From NCBI RefSeq assembly GCF_005117025.1, contig NZ_SWCO01000005.1, positions 682,001-746,000 on the forward strand: a stretch of DNA of 64,000 bases. The letters run 5' to 3'. A model generated the notes under the pieces. The model was given only the letters and a program-made list of their open reading frames with translations. It had not been told where the DNA came from and made no database searches. Numbering within the stretch: the first letter of the stretch is position 1; each line of letters opens with the position of its first letter. This document shows positions 18,514 through 28,989 of this stretch, piece after piece. The position numbers and the translations under genes were made by a program. This DNA comes from Alteromonas portus. GTDB lineage: Bacteria > Pseudomonadota > Gammaproteobacteria > Enterobacterales > Alteromonadaceae.

Positions 18514-19194
18514 TTACTTGCCTAGAATTCGCGCTAGCTCGTCATCGGCCGAGGTTTTACCCCCTTTAATGCCTGCTTCGGCTAAGCGTTTTTCTAAATC
18601 GCTGCTCGATTCGTTGTTCGCTAACTCTTCTGCAGCTTGCAATTCAGCGTTGCGCATCTTTTGCTTATCTTGAATACGTGACAGTGATTCTGTCGCCGTT
18701 TTCATTTTACTATTCGCGCCCATATGGCGTGAAGAAACCGCTACTTGTGCCTTTTGAACGCTTTCAGTGGCTTTTACCATATCCACTTGCTGCTCTAAGC
18801 GACGTAAATTCGCTTTCGCCTGTTGGATATTTTGTGCCAGTTGCTTTTCTGACTGCTGGAACTGATCAAGATAAGTTTGTTCTTGGTCTCGTTCTTCTTT
18901 AAGTTCAGACACTTTTTGAGCACAGTCTAGCGCTAGTTGGCGGTCGCTATCGATGGCCTTACGCGCGTGGGCTTCGTATTCCGCAATTGACGAATTGAAG
19001 CTGTCCACTTTTTGCTGAGAAAGTTTGCACTTTGCCAAAATTTGGGTACGTGCATGGTCTGACTTACGCAGTTCTTCTTTGGCTTCTCTAATTTCTTGTT
19101 CCAGAATTCGAATAGCCTGACTGTCTGCAACAGACTGAGCAGCTTCGGTAGCACCACCTTTTACTGCAGTAATTAGTTTTTTCCACACTGACAT
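18514..19194 (-). CDS. yjfJ: PspA/IM30-family protein (YjfJ-like)
   Basis: 226 residues, almost entirely alpha-helical coiled coil as in PspA/Vipp1 proteins, which coat and stabilise stressed inner membranes. Begins MSVWKKLITAVKGGATEAAQ, a usual amphipathic start, and carries the conserved ARTQILAKCKLSQQKV region. The tail (ADDELARILGK) is a conserved ending of this subgroup. It lacks a neighbouring pspBC, so regulation must differ from the E. coli phage-shock system. It sits 24 bases after the DUF2170 gene. Confidence 0.88.
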   Translation of the reverse strand: MSVWKKLITAVKGGATEAAQSVADSQAIRILEQEIREAKEELRKSDHARTQILAKCKLSQQKVDSFNSSIAEYEAHARKAIDSDRQLALDCAQKVSELKEERDQEQTYLDQFQQSEKQLAQNIQQAKANLRRLEQQVDMVKATESVQKAQVAVSSRHMGANSKMKTATESLSRIQDKQKMRNAELQAAEELANNESSSDLEKRLAEAGIKGGKTSADDELARILGK

Positions 19195-19218
19195 TCGCTT
19201 CTCCTTAAGAAGTAAATT

Positions 19219-19608
19219 TTAGTTAAGGTGTGTTTCGTAGGCATCTAAGAAAGATGCAACATTCTGAAACAGGGTTTCTACTTCAATAACAATGCTTTCG
19301 GCTTTTGACTGGGCACTTAGCGCACCAAAGGCAGTGTAGTACTCTTCACCACCAATATTTGAAATGCCTACCGTGGTCAAAGGGAACACCATATGAGTAG
19401 ACAAAATTTCATGATCTAGCGCTGGTTTATCTTTTACTTCCGACGCTGCAAACAAAAGACTCTCTACTAAGATCTGCTCTCCGCTAATAGCAAGCCAGGC
19501 ATCTATGCCGTCTTGATTAGCGATAAGTAAGCAGTTTTCCTCACGTGTTACCACAAAGTCATCATGCTCTTTAAATAAGGCTTCGATGCTTTCTAGTTCC
19601 CAGCTCAT
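19219..19608 (-). CDS. yjfI: DUF2170 protein (YjfI-like)
   Basis: 129 residues, small acidic soluble protein. Conserved features: ITREENCLLI-like core (VTREENCLLIANQDG), HMVFPLTTVGISN and YYTAFGALSAQSK. Family function unknown, but it is nearly always beside a PspA-like gene, so a partner or regulator of that protein is likely. First gene of the cluster, with a good ribosome site (AAGGAG) before the ATG at 19608. Confidence 0.82.
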   Translation of the reverse strand: MSWELESIEALFKEHDDFVVTREENCLLIANQDGIDAWLAISGEQILVESLLFAASEVKDKPALDHEILSTHMVFPLTTVGISNIGGEEYYTAFGALSAQSKAESIVIEVETLFQNVASFLDAYETHLN

Positions 19609-19876
19609 ACCTTTCTCCTTTAATTATTGAAGCGATAGTTGTGAAAATGAATGTCGTTTACGAGGTGTGTTATACAACTGCACTTAGATAAAGAACAAGT
19701 GCCTTGTGCTACATACAACCAAGTTTACTGTAACGACTATTTTCATCTTCGCCAATATCTTGACTTGCAGTGTAGACCTGTTGTGCCATAATCGTCAACA
19801 TTAAATACATGCTATAAGTGTAAAAAAGTGTGTTTTTGTAAAATATACATCACATTTGTGTGGTTTTGGAGGCTGT

Positions 19877-20149
19877 GTGAACACAGGAAATGCGCAAGGT
19901 GCTAAGAATGCGTGGCGGCAAACGGTTGCAAGAGTAGTGAAATCCGAAATGTCTGTGCGCGGCGTGAAATATCAAGCGTTAAGCCAAAGGCTAGAAGAGA
20001 TTGGCGTGGAGCAAAGCGCAGATAATCTCAGAAATAAGGTCAATAAAGGTATTATGGGCGCCGATCTACTTCTACAAATATTGTACGTGTTAAAGGCGCG
20101 TCCATTAGATGCTGCGCTTTTAGAAGAAATCTTAACTGATCTTCAGTGA
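19877..20149 (+). CDS. DUF6471 small protein
   Basis: About 90 residues. GGAGG (19868-19872) precedes the GTG at 19877; an in-frame TTG at 19856 lacks a ribosome site. The sequence AWRQTVARVVKSEMS and VKYQALSQRLEEIGVEQSAD resembles DUF6471, a helix-turn-helix-like fold with sequence like phage or plasmid repressors, so DNA binding is plausible but unproved. An extended -10 (TG-C-CATAAT at 19784-19792) lies upstream. Single gene divergent from the yjf-like cluster, which it could regulate. Confidence 0.65.
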   Translation: MNTGNAQGAKNAWRQTVARVVKSEMSVRGVKYQALSQRLEEIGVEQSADNLRNKVNKGIMGADLLLQILYVLKARPLDAALLEEILTDLQ

Positions 20150-20579
20150 TAAACAGCGTAAAATACTGCCGCCTTAAGATAGTGATATAACTAACCTCTA
20201 TGATAAGGCGTCGAGGCTTCGTAATAAGCGTCGCAGTAAATGAGGTTAGGCAGGGAAAATGCGTAGATAAAAAAATACCCAGCAGGTGCTGGGTATAAAT
20301 GATAAGGAATGTTTATGGGAGAACATCATCACTATCTGGAGCAAATATTAATCGTTTAAGCTTTTGCCCGCTAGTATTAAAATCAACTTGTGCGTATTTT
20401 GGGCGATAAGTGGGTATGGATATCTATACTTATGGCTTGAGAGGTAGGATTTCTAAGACTTTGGTCGATGTTGATTTTTATGAAACTTCGCTACTTTAGT
20501 ATCATTCCTTCCTCTAGTAAATCTGTTAAACCATAAAGAAAGCAACCTAAATTGCGTCAAACTTAAGAATTTATTATCT
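20150..20579. other. intergenic region with possible minus-strand transcript
   Basis: 430 bases before queA. It contains a strong minus-strand terminator (20269-20296) although no minus-strand gene lies just upstream of it. A possible minus-strand promoter is TTGACG (complement of 20555-20560), 17 bases, then TTTATG (complement of 20532-20537), a weak -10. On the plus strand a 14-codon frame (20315-20359) has an AAGGA ribosome site. No longer gene is visible. Confidence 0.5.
20269..20296 (-). terminator. orphan intrinsic terminator
   Basis: ATACCCAGC (20275-20283) pairs with GCTGGGTAT (20288-20296) over AGGT. On the minus strand the stem is followed by seven T (complement of 20269-20275). 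It would end a transcript coming from 20300-20560, where no protein gene is evident. Confidence 0.8.
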
Positions 20580-21626
20580 ATGAAATTATCTGAATTTAGC
20601 TTCACGCTTCCAGAAAGCCTCATCGCCAAATATCCCACCGAAAACCGCTCGGCCAGTCGTCTATTGCAGCTAGATGGTAAAACAGGCGAAGTACGCCACA
20701 GTATGTTTGCTGATATGGTTAACCTTCTAGAAGAGGGCGACCTGCTGGTTTTCAATAATACAAGAGTTATTCCTGCTCGCTTGCTAGGTAAGAAAGAAAC
20801 TGGCGGACAGGTAGAAGTGTTGATTGAGCGTATTACGTCAGACAATACTGCTTTGGCGCATGTGCGTGCGAGCAAGGCGCCTAAACCTGGAACTAAGCTT
20901 ATTCTTGAAGAGAAAGTGAATGTGACGGTGACAGGACGAAACGATGCGCTATTTATTCTGCAGTTTGACCACGATGAAACCGTACTTACGCTGCTTGAAG
21001 CGCATGGTCACATGCCGCTACCTCCTTATATTGATCGTCCCGATGAAAATTCAGACAAAGAGCGCTATCAAACCGTTTACAACCAAAAGCCAGGTGCCGT
21101 TGCTGCACCTACAGCTGGGCTTCATTTCGATGACGCTATTTTAGAAGCGCTAAAAAACAAGGGCGTAAACCTAGCGTTTGTTACCTTGCACGTTGGTGCC
21201 GGAACGTTTCAGCCTGTGCGCGTTGACAATATTCTAGAGCATAAAATGCACGCAGAGTTTGCCGAAGTCCCCCAAGAAGTCGTTGACGCTGTTCTAACCA
21301 CAAGGGCCAACGGTAAACGGGTTATTGCAGTGGGTACAACCTCTGTACGCTCTTTGGAGTCAGCGGCAAAGGCAAGTGCAGAGCGCGGTGACGAGGAAGT
21401 CATTGCGCCATTTAACGAAGATACTGAGATTTTTATCTACCCTGGTTTTGAGTTTAAAGTGGTAGATGCCATGTTCACTAATTTTCACCTTCCAGAGTCC
21501 ACGCTAATGATGTTAATTAGCGCATTTGCCGGTAAAGACAATGTGATGAATGCCTACCAAGAAGCGATAGAGAATGAATATCGATTCTTTAGCTATGGTG
21601 ATTCTATGTTTATTGAGCGCGCCTAA
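20580..21626 (+). CDS. queA: tRNA preQ1(34) S-adenosylmethionine ribosyltransferase-isomerase
   Basis: 348 residues, standard length. Transfers and isomerises the ribosyl part of S-adenosylmethionine onto preQ1 in tRNA to give epoxyqueuosine. Family stretches are plain: [59 protein letters not shown] and [12 protein letters not shown]. Next to tgt, which inserts preQ1 in the same pathway, as in many gammaproteobacteria. No obvious ribosome-binding site precedes the ATG. Confidence 0.97.
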   Translation: MKLSEFSFTLPESLIAKYPTENRSASRLLQLDGKTGEVRHSMFADMVNLLEEGDLLVFNNTRVIPARLLGKKETGGQVEVLIERITSDNTALAHVRASKAPKPGTKLILEEKVNVTVTGRNDALFILQFDHDETVLTLLEAHGHMPLPPYIDRPDENSDKERYQTVYNQKPGAVAAPTAGLHFDDAILEALKNKGVNLAFVTLHVGAGTFQPVRVDNILEHKMHAEFAEVPQEVVDAVLTTRANGKRVIAVGTTSVRSLESAAKASAERGDEEVIAPFNEDTEIFIYPGFEFKVVDAMFTNFHLPESTLMMLISAFAGKDNVMNAYQEAIENEYRFFSYGDSMFIERA

Positions 21627-21645
21627 GTACATTCGGCCAAGATAT

Positions 21646-21676
21646 AAGGCGTGTAAATCGGTGTTTTACAGGCCTT
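21646..21676. terminator. hairpin between queA and tgt
   Basis: AAGGC (21646) plus TGTAAA pair with TTTACA plus GCCTT (to 21676), broken by one G/G mismatch, around a 7-base loop. No long T tract follows, so it may be a weak terminator or an mRNA-end stabiliser. Confidence 0.4.
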
Positions 21677-21730
21677 TCCGGCTTAGTTACAGATAAACAT
21701 AGCGACGGGGCATGATCTCAGTCAAATTAC

Positions 21731-22911
<1,181 letters not shown>

Positions 22912-22935
22912 CAACGATAATATTTGGGGAATTTT

Positions 22936-23271
22936 ATGAGCCTATTTATCTCTAACGCTTACGCACAGTCTGCTGGTGCGCCGCAAGGTGGCGGCATGGA
23001 AATGATCATCATGCTAGCTGTATTTGGTTTAATCTTTTACTTCTTGCTTTACCGTCCACAGGCTAAGCGTGTAAAAGAGCATAAAAACCTAGTATCGTCA
23101 CTTAGCAAAGGCGATGAAGTGTTAACACAAGGTGGTTTGGTTGGAAAAATCACTAAAGTGTCAGAAGAAAAAGACTTCATTGAAGTTGCACTTAACGATT
23201 CAAACAATATCGTTGTTCAGAAGTCTTCAGTAACTGCTGTGCTGCCTAAAGGCACGATGAAGTCACTGTAA
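22936..23271 (+). CDS. yajC: preprotein translocase subunit YajC
   Basis: Small single-span inner-membrane protein of the SecDF-YajC complex. One helix around EMIIMLAVFGLIFYFLLYRP, then a conserved cytoplasmic domain with RPQAKRVKEH and GDEVLTQGGLVGKI. The ATG at 22936, preceded by GGGGA at 22926-22930, is preferred to the upstream TTG at 22924 (111 residues). Twenty-four bases separate it from tgt. Confidence 0.95.
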   Translation: MSLFISNAYAQSAGAPQGGGMEMIIMLAVFGLIFYFLLYRPQAKRVKEHKNLVSSLSKGDEVLTQGGLVGKITKVSEEKDFIEVALNDSNNIVVQKSSVTAVLPKGTMKSL

Positions 23272-23326
23272 GTAACAAAAGCCGGGGCCGGGACGCTTCC
23301 CGGTACTGGCACGAAAGGATTATCCA

Positions 23327-25171
23327 GTGCTAAACAAAAACTCTATTTGGAAAGTACTGAGTGCACTCATTGTGGTTGCAATGTGTGCACTTTATGCGCT
23401 TCCTAACATTTACGGTGAAGATCACGCCGTACAAATCTCAGCAGGCCGTGACGCTGTGGTAACTGACGCCACTGTGGAACAAGTAAAAGCCGCGCTAAGT
23501 GAAAAGAATATCTCTCCAAAACGTGTTGAATTTGAGAACGAACAAATATTAGTTCGCGTTTCGGATTCTGACACCCAGCTTGTAACGCGCGAAACGCTTG
23601 AAAAGGCGCTTGGTGATGACTACTACGTGGCTATGAACCTTGCCCCTGACACGCCAGAATGGCTTGAAGGCCTAGGTGGCGCGCCAATGAAGCTAGGTCT
23701 TGACCTTCGCGGTGGTGTTCACTTCTTGATGGAAGTGGATATGACCGAAGTGATTGCTAAGTCGCTAGAAGACGCAGAGGGTGGTTTCCGTACTTCTCTG
23801 CGTGAAGAGGGCATTCGTTATCGCGGTGTAAAACAGGTTGACGATCATATCGACATTACGTTCCGTGATGAAGATGCGCTAGACAAGGCAGAGTTCTTTT
23901 TGCGCAACCAAAGTCGCGACCTAACCTTTAACCAGGTGGACGACTTAACACTTCGCGCTATTTTTGCTGAAAGCAAGCTTCAGGAAATTCGCGACAACGC
24001 GGTTAAGCAAAACATTACCATTATTCGTAATCGTGTAAACCAACTTGGTGTGGCTGAGCCGCTTGTACAAAAGCAAGGTGCTGATCGCATAGTCGTACAG
24101 CTTCCAGGTATTCAAGACACTGCTCGTGCGAAAGAAATTCTTAATGCCACAGCAACACTAGAATTTCGCATGGTAGATCAGAAGAACGATATCCGTGATG
24201 CATTGAACGGCCGCGTTCCTCCTGGCTCTCAAGTGATTGAAGATCAGCAAGGCATTCCTCAGCTACTTGAAAAGCGTATTATGCTTACCGGTAGCCATAT
24301 TATTGATGCGAATAGCGGTGTTGATGAGTACGGACTTCCGAACGTAAACATCTCGCTTGATTCTGAAGGCGGTAATAAGATGTCTCGCTCAACCCGTGGC
24401 AATATTGGTAAACCAATGGCTACGGTGTTTATCGAATATAAGTCGACTGGCGAACGTAACAAAGACGGCAAGCTAGTGTTTGAAAAACACGAGCAAGTGA
24501 TCTCGGTTGCGACTATTCGTGCGCAACTGGGTAGCAAGTTCCAAATCACAGGTCTTGATTCACCGAAGGAAGCCCGTGACTTAGCGTTGCTACTTCGCGC
24601 AGGTGCATTGATTGCGCCAATTCAAATTGTTGAAGAGCGTACGGTTGGACCAAGCTTGGGTAAAGAAAACATTGAGCTGGGTATGCAGGCTATTATGTAT
24701 GGTCTGGTAGCGGTGCTTGTTTTCATGTTGATTTACTACAAAGCCTTTGGTGTGGTAGCTAACATCGCACTTATCACAAACTTGGTTATGATTGTAGGCA
24801 TTATGTCGATGATCCCTGGTGCAACGCTTACGCTACCGGGTATGGCAGGTATCGTACTAACCGTTGGTATGGCGGTGGACGCAAACGTACTTATCTTTGA
24901 GCGTATACGAGAAGAAATGCGCGATGGCCGCAGCCCTCAACATGCTATTCACCAGGGTTACGATAGTGCGTTTTCTACCATTCTAGATGCAAACATTACC
25001 ACCTTCATTGCAGGTTTAATCCTGTTTGCCGTGGGCACAGGCCCAATCAAAGGCTTCTCGATTACACTGATGATTGGTATAGCAACTTCGATGTTTACCG
25101 CAATCCTAGTTACGCGCGTTATTGTTAACGCTGTATGGGGCGGTCGACGCGTAGAGAAATTGGCGATTTAA
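23327..25171 (+). CDS. secD: protein translocase subunit SecD
   Basis: 614 residues. Large inner-membrane protein that with SecF uses the proton gradient to complete protein export. An N-terminal helix (about 7-26), a large periplasmic domain with [17 protein letters not shown] and six C-terminal helices including the conserved [17 protein letters not shown] segment are seen. Start GTG at 23327 after an AAGGA site. Length matches E. coli SecD. Confidence 0.97.
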   Translation: MLNKNSIWKVLSALIVVAMCALYALPNIYGEDHAVQISAGRDAVVTDATVEQVKAALSEKNISPKRVEFENEQILVRVSDSDTQLVTRETLEKALGDDYYVAMNLAPDTPEWLEGLGGAPMKLGLDLRGGVHFLMEVDMTEVIAKSLEDAEGGFRTSLREEGIRYRGVKQVDDHIDITFRDEDALDKAEFFLRNQSRDLTFNQVDDLTLRAIFAESKLQEIRDNAVKQNITIIRNRVNQLGVAEPLVQKQGADRIVVQLPGIQDTARAKEILNATATLEFRMVDQKNDIRDALNGRVPPGSQVIEDQQGIPQLLEKRIMLTGSHIIDANSGVDEYGLPNVNISLDSEGGNKMSRSTRGNIGKPMATVFIEYKSTGERNKDGKLVFEKHEQVISVATIRAQLGSKFQITGLDSPKEARDLALLLRAGALIAPIQIVEERTVGPSLGKENIELGMQAIMYGLVAVLVFMLIYYKAFGVVANIALITNLVMIVGIMSMIPGATLTLPGMAGIVLTVGMAVDANVLIFERIREEMRDGRSPQHAIHQGYDSAFSTILDANITTFIAGLILFAVGTGPIKGFSITLMIGIATSMFTAILVTRVIVNAVWGGRRVEKLAI

Positions 25172-25180
25172 GGAAGTAAC

Positions 25181-26122
25181 ATGCAATTATTAAAACTATC
25201 CGATACCGTCAATTTTATGCGCCTTCGCATTCCTGCGATGGTGCTATCAACGGTACTCATTTTAGGTTCGTTCGTGTCGTTAGGCGTTAATAGCCTTAAC
25301 TGGGGACTAGACTTCACTGGCGGTACGCTAATTGAGGTTGGCTATGAAGATGCCGCTAATTTAGAAGGTATTCGCGCCCAGCTAAACGAAGCAAATTTTG
25401 AAGATGCTATAGTGCAGAATTTTGGCAGCAGCCAAGATGTACTTATCCGTATTGCTCCTCGTGATGGCGTTAAAGCCGTGACTATTGGTGAGCAGGTACT
25501 AGCTGCGCTGCGCGCTGATGGTACTAAGGTTGATATGCGTCGTATCGAATTCGTAGGCCCTAACGTAGGTGAAGAGCTTACTGAGCAGGGCGGCCTTGCG
25601 ATGCTAGTCGCACTCTTGTGTATTCTGGTTTATGTCGCGATGCGATTTGAATGGCGATTCGCCCTAGGGTCAGTTTCGGCACTAGCTCACGACGTTATAC
25701 TTACGCTAGGTTTGTTTTCAGTACTTCAAATCGAATTTGACCTTACGGTACTTGCAGCGGTACTAGCGGTAATTGGTTATTCACTTAACGATACCATCGT
25801 TGTGTGTGACCGTATTCGTGAGAACTTCCGCAAAATTCGTAAAGGTGAGCCTGTTGAGATTATCAATATCTCGCTAACGCAAACTCTAAACCGTACTATC
25901 ATCACTTCATTAACCACGGTGTTGGTATTAGTTGCATTGTTCTACAAGGGTGGTGCGCTTATTCACGGTTTCGCAACGGCATTGCTGTTTGGTGTAGTGG
26001 TAGGTACTTACTCATCGGTGTATATCGCAAGTTCAGTGGCACTTGCATTGGGTATTAGTAAAGAAGACCTAATGCCGCCACAAGTGGAAAAGGAAGGCGC
26101 AGATTTAGATCCTATGCCTTAG
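25181..26122 (+). CDS. secF: protein translocase subunit SecF
   Basis: 313 residues. Partner of SecD with the same fold on a smaller scale: N-terminal helix, GLDFTGGTLIEVGY, a periplasmic domain and C-terminal helices with YSLNDTIVVCDRIREN and TTVLVLVALF. Starts 9 bases after secD with AAGGA-like spacing. A terminator follows at 26144, ending the operon. Confidence 0.97.
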   Translation: MQLLKLSDTVNFMRLRIPAMVLSTVLILGSFVSLGVNSLNWGLDFTGGTLIEVGYEDAANLEGIRAQLNEANFEDAIVQNFGSSQDVLIRIAPRDGVKAVTIGEQVLAALRADGTKVDMRRIEFVGPNVGEELTEQGGLAMLVALLCILVYVAMRFEWRFALGSVSALAHDVILTLGLFSVLQIEFDLTVLAAVLAVIGYSLNDTIVVCDRIRENFRKIRKGEPVEIINISLTQTLNRTIITSLTTVLVLVALFYKGGALIHGFATALLFGVVVGTYSSVYIASSVALALGISKEDLMPPQVEKEGADLDPMP

Positions 26123-26143
26123 TTTTTCACGCTTGAAACGTAC

Positions 26144-26172
26144 AAAAACCGCATCTACGATGCGGTTTTTTT
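26144..26172 (+). terminator. terminator of the secDF operon
   Basis: ACCGCATC and GATGCGGT pair around a 3-base loop, flanked by A5 before and T7 after, so it can act in both directions. Confidence 0.9.
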
Positions 26173-26187
26173 ATTCCCGCTGGGCAT

Positions 26188-26212
26188 AAAAAAGGCGCCT
26201 TTAACAGCGCCT
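26188..26212 (-). terminator. terminator of suhB
   Basis: AGGCGC (26193-26198) pairs with GCGCCT (26207-26212); on the minus strand T residues follow (complement of the A tract at 26188-26193). About 50 bases past the suhB stop. Confidence 0.75.
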
Positions 26213-26260
26213 CGTTCAATAATCTAGGGTGGCTTTAAGCCCAACCTAGTGAGCAATATC

Positions 26261-27037
26261 TTACTTAAGGTGCTTCACTAGGCCTTGAACAACCTTCACG
26301 CTACCCGCAACAATTTCGCCTTTGTGAAGTGGGTCGTTACCGCCTTTAAAGTCTGTTACCAAACCGCCAGCTTCACGAACAATAAGCTCACCTGCTGCGA
26401 TATCCCAAGATTTAATGCCGCGCTCCCAGTAACCGTCGTGACGGCCAGCTGCAACGTAAGCAAGGTCTAGCGCAGCACTACCTGCGCGGCGAATGTCACC
26501 CACTTCGTGGAAAATCTTGTTTAAGCTTAGTGCGTACTCGCCAAATTGAGATTTGTTCTTAAACGGTAAGCCAGTAGCAATAATGGTTTCAGAAAGGTCA
26601 CGAGGCTTAGAAGCACGAATACGATAACCGTTAAGCTGCGCGCCTTGACCACGGCTAGCGGTGAATAGTTCGCTGCGAATTGGGTCGAAAACAACCGCTT
26701 GATCTAAGCGACCTTTGTGAAGAAGTGCAATTGAAACGGCAAAGTGAGGAATGCCTTTTACAAAGTTAGTGGTGCCATCTAGTGGATCGATGATCCACTG
26801 ATAATCAGTCTCTGTGCCCAAAACTTCACCCGATTCTTCACCTAGGAAGCAATGGTTCGGGTAAGACTGCTGAATTTTGGCAATAATTGCTTGTTCTGCT
26901 TCTTTATCAACTTGAGTAACGAAATCGTTTAAGCCTTTTGACTCTGTTGCTACTTCATTATGTTTTTCAAAACCACGAACAATAACTGTTCCAGCCGCAC
27001 GCGCAGCGCGCACCGCAATATTCAGCATAGGATGCAT
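26261..27037 (-). CDS. suhB: inositol-1-monophosphatase SuhB
   Basis: Magnesium-dependent inositol monophosphatase, in E. coli also part of the rRNA antitermination complex. Metal motifs EESGE, DPLDGTTNF and WDIAAGELIVREAGG are present. The family start MHPMLNIAVRAAR corresponds to the ATG at 27037, so the 12-residue extension to 27073 is dropped (258 residues). It is divergent from trmJ, the same pairing as in E. coli. Confidence 0.96.
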   Translation of the reverse strand: MHPMLNIAVRAARAAGTVIVRGFEKHNEVATESKGLNDFVTQVDKEAEQAIIAKIQQSYPNHCFLGEESGEVLGTETDYQWIIDPLDGTTNFVKGIPHFAVSIALLHKGRLDQAVVFDPIRSELFTASRGQGAQLNGYRIRASKPRDLSETIIATGLPFKNKSQFGEYALSLNKIFHEVGDIRRAGSAALDLAYVAAGRHDGYWERGIKSWDIAAGELIVREAGGLVTDFKGGNDPLHKGEIVAGSVKVVQGLVKHLK

Positions 27038-27292
27038 AGATAAACCACCAATTGTAAAAGACCAATGAAACAAACTAACTGTACAAAAAATAGCTAGTTG
27101 TTTTCGAAAACGGGCGGAGTCTACCAGAATCTATGCGCGATGCAAATGAATTCCCAGCACAATTGCGTGAATAGCCATCTATACTGCCGCTGTGTTAAAC
27201 TTCACGCTATTAAGGTCTGTAAGATAGTACGCCAAAACCGCGTATTATCGAATTAAAGACGCTATCCAAATAAGTACGTAGGTATTACACGC

Positions 27293-28057
27293 ATGCTCGA
27301 GAATATTCGCATTATTTTAGTTAACACGTCTCACACGGGAAACATCGGTTCGACAGCAAGAGCTATGAAAACCATGGGACTGAGCAGCTTATATCTTGTC
27401 GACCCAGTAAATGAGCCAGACGGCCAAGCCAGTGCATTGGCTGCAGGGGCTGGTGATGTGCTTGCTAACGCGAAAATTGTAAGCACTCTGGAAGAGGCAG
27501 TTAAAGACTGTGGCTTGGTAGTAGGGACGTCTGCACGCTCTCGCACTCATTCATGGCCTATGTTAGGCCCGCGCGACTGTGGCGAAAAGCTGGTCCAAGA
27601 AGTAGAAAAATACCCGGTAGCTTTGGTGTTTGGGCGTGAGAACAGTGGTTTAACTAATGAAGAGCTGCAGCAGTGTCACTTCCATATGTGTATTCCAGCC
27701 AACCCTGAATATAGCTCACTTAATTTAGCAGCAGCAGTGCAAACCCTTTGTTATGAAATTCGCATGGCCTATCTAAATCGCGAAACCTATCCAAGTGTTG
27801 AGGAAGAATATCCACTAAATGACGATTTAGAGCGTTTTTATAAGCATTTGGAAACCACGCTGGAAGGCACGTCGTTCATTCGCAAAAGTCACCCTGGGGT
27901 GGTTATGACTAAGCTGCGCCGCTTGTTTAACCGAGCACGCCCTGAGTCTCAAGAGCTTAATATATTACGCGGTATATTGGCGTCTATCGATAAATCGGTG
28001 AAGAATGCTAACTCTGGCGATGCAGACCCTGCACCAGCGATAGAAGAAAAAGAGTAA
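27293..28057 (+). CDS. trmJ: tRNA (cytidine/uridine-2'-O-)-methyltransferase TrmJ
   Basis: 254 residues, SPOUT methyltransferase acting on tRNA position 32. Recognised by [28 protein letters not shown], the AdoMet-knot stretch [13 protein letters not shown] and [17 protein letters not shown]. In E. coli it also sits between suhB and iscR. Five bases separate it from cysE, indicating co-transcription. Confidence 0.95.
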   Translation: MLENIRIILVNTSHTGNIGSTARAMKTMGLSSLYLVDPVNEPDGQASALAAGAGDVLANAKIVSTLEEAVKDCGLVVGTSARSRTHSWPMLGPRDCGEKLVQEVEKYPVALVFGRENSGLTNEELQQCHFHMCIPANPEYSSLNLAAAVQTLCYEIRMAYLNRETYPSVEEEYPLNDDLERFYKHLETTLEGTSFIRKSHPGVVMTKLRRLFNRARPESQELNILRGILASIDKSVKNANSGDADPAPAIEEKE

Positions 28058-28062
28058 ACACT

Positions 28063-28887
28063 ATGTTCGCCCGTATAAAAGATGATATTCAAGGGGTTTT
28101 TCATCGCGACCCAGCGGCCAGAAACACCTTTGAAGTGCTAACCAACTATCCAGGCCTTCATGCAGTGTGGCTGCATCGCATTAGTCACAAGCTATGGAAG
28201 GCTGAATGGAAATGGTTGGCACGCAGTTTATCAACCTTTAGCCGCTGGCTTACGGGGATTGAAATTCATCCCGGTGCCACGTTAGGACGACGGGTATTTA
28301 TCGACCACGGTATGGGTGTGGTCATCGGTGAAACAGCAGAAATTGGCGATGATGTCACCCTTTACCACGGCGTTACTCTGGGAGGCACTAGCTGGAAAGC
28401 AGGTAAGCGCCACCCAACCCTTAAAAAAGGCGCAGTTGTTGGGGCTGGTGCCAAAGTGTTGGGGCCTATTGTTATAGGTGAAAATGCTAAAGTAGGGTCT
28501 AACTCTGTGGTCGTTAAAGATATTCCTGATGGCGCAACGGCGGTGGGGATCCCCGGTCGAATTATAATATCTAAGCAAAAAGAGATGAATGCGTCGGTAA
28601 ACCCCGAGCGAGATAAAATTGCCCAAAAATATGGTTTTGATGCCTATGCTGTCGCGCCAGATAACCCTGATCCCGTGGCCAATGCTATGGGCATAATGTT
28701 AGAGCACATGCACCAAATGGACACCAAAGTGGAAGAAATGTGCAAGGTCATTCAGTCGCTAGGTGGCGATGTGTGCACTGATAATTTACACAATATTAGT
28801 GCTGAAGATTTCGCAGAAACGGGTTTCGACCTAACGGAAACCCAAGAGCGCGAGAAGGCTCATTCTTCTTTCGACCCAGCTATTTAA
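28063..28887 (+). CDS. cysE: serine O-acetyltransferase
   Basis: 274 residues. Makes O-acetylserine from serine and acetyl-CoA, the branch step to cysteine. Left-handed beta-helix hexapeptide repeats are visible ([47 protein letters not shown]), with catalytic His in FIDHG and LYHGVTLGG. It lacks the long N-terminal helical domain of E. coli CysE and has a C-terminal extension of about 80 residues instead (EpsC/NifP-like type). Position just before iscR ties cysteine supply to the cysteine desulfurases downstream. Confidence 0.92.
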   Translation: MFARIKDDIQGVFHRDPAARNTFEVLTNYPGLHAVWLHRISHKLWKAEWKWLARSLSTFSRWLTGIEIHPGATLGRRVFIDHGMGVVIGETAEIGDDVTLYHGVTLGGTSWKAGKRHPTLKKGAVVGAGAKVLGPIVIGENAKVGSNSVVVKDIPDGATAVGIPGRIIISKQKEMNASVNPERDKIAQKYGFDAYAVAPDNPDPVANAMGIMLEHMHQMDTKVEEMCKVIQSLGGDVCTDNLHNISAEDFAETGFDLTETQEREKAHSSFDPAI

Positions 28888-28989
28888 TATCGTTTCTCTG
28901 CCCCAGTCACTTTTCATGTGTCTAGGGGGCGTTTTCAATATGGTGAATGACGATACTTCATCAAAGCCAATAAAAAACGAGAGCTTTAA

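Noticed and set aside
20453..20875. 140-codon minus-strand frame antisense to queA
   Set aside because: It runs opposite to a fully conserved queA, so it is most likely a shadow; composition is Ser/Arg-rich as expected for such shadows.
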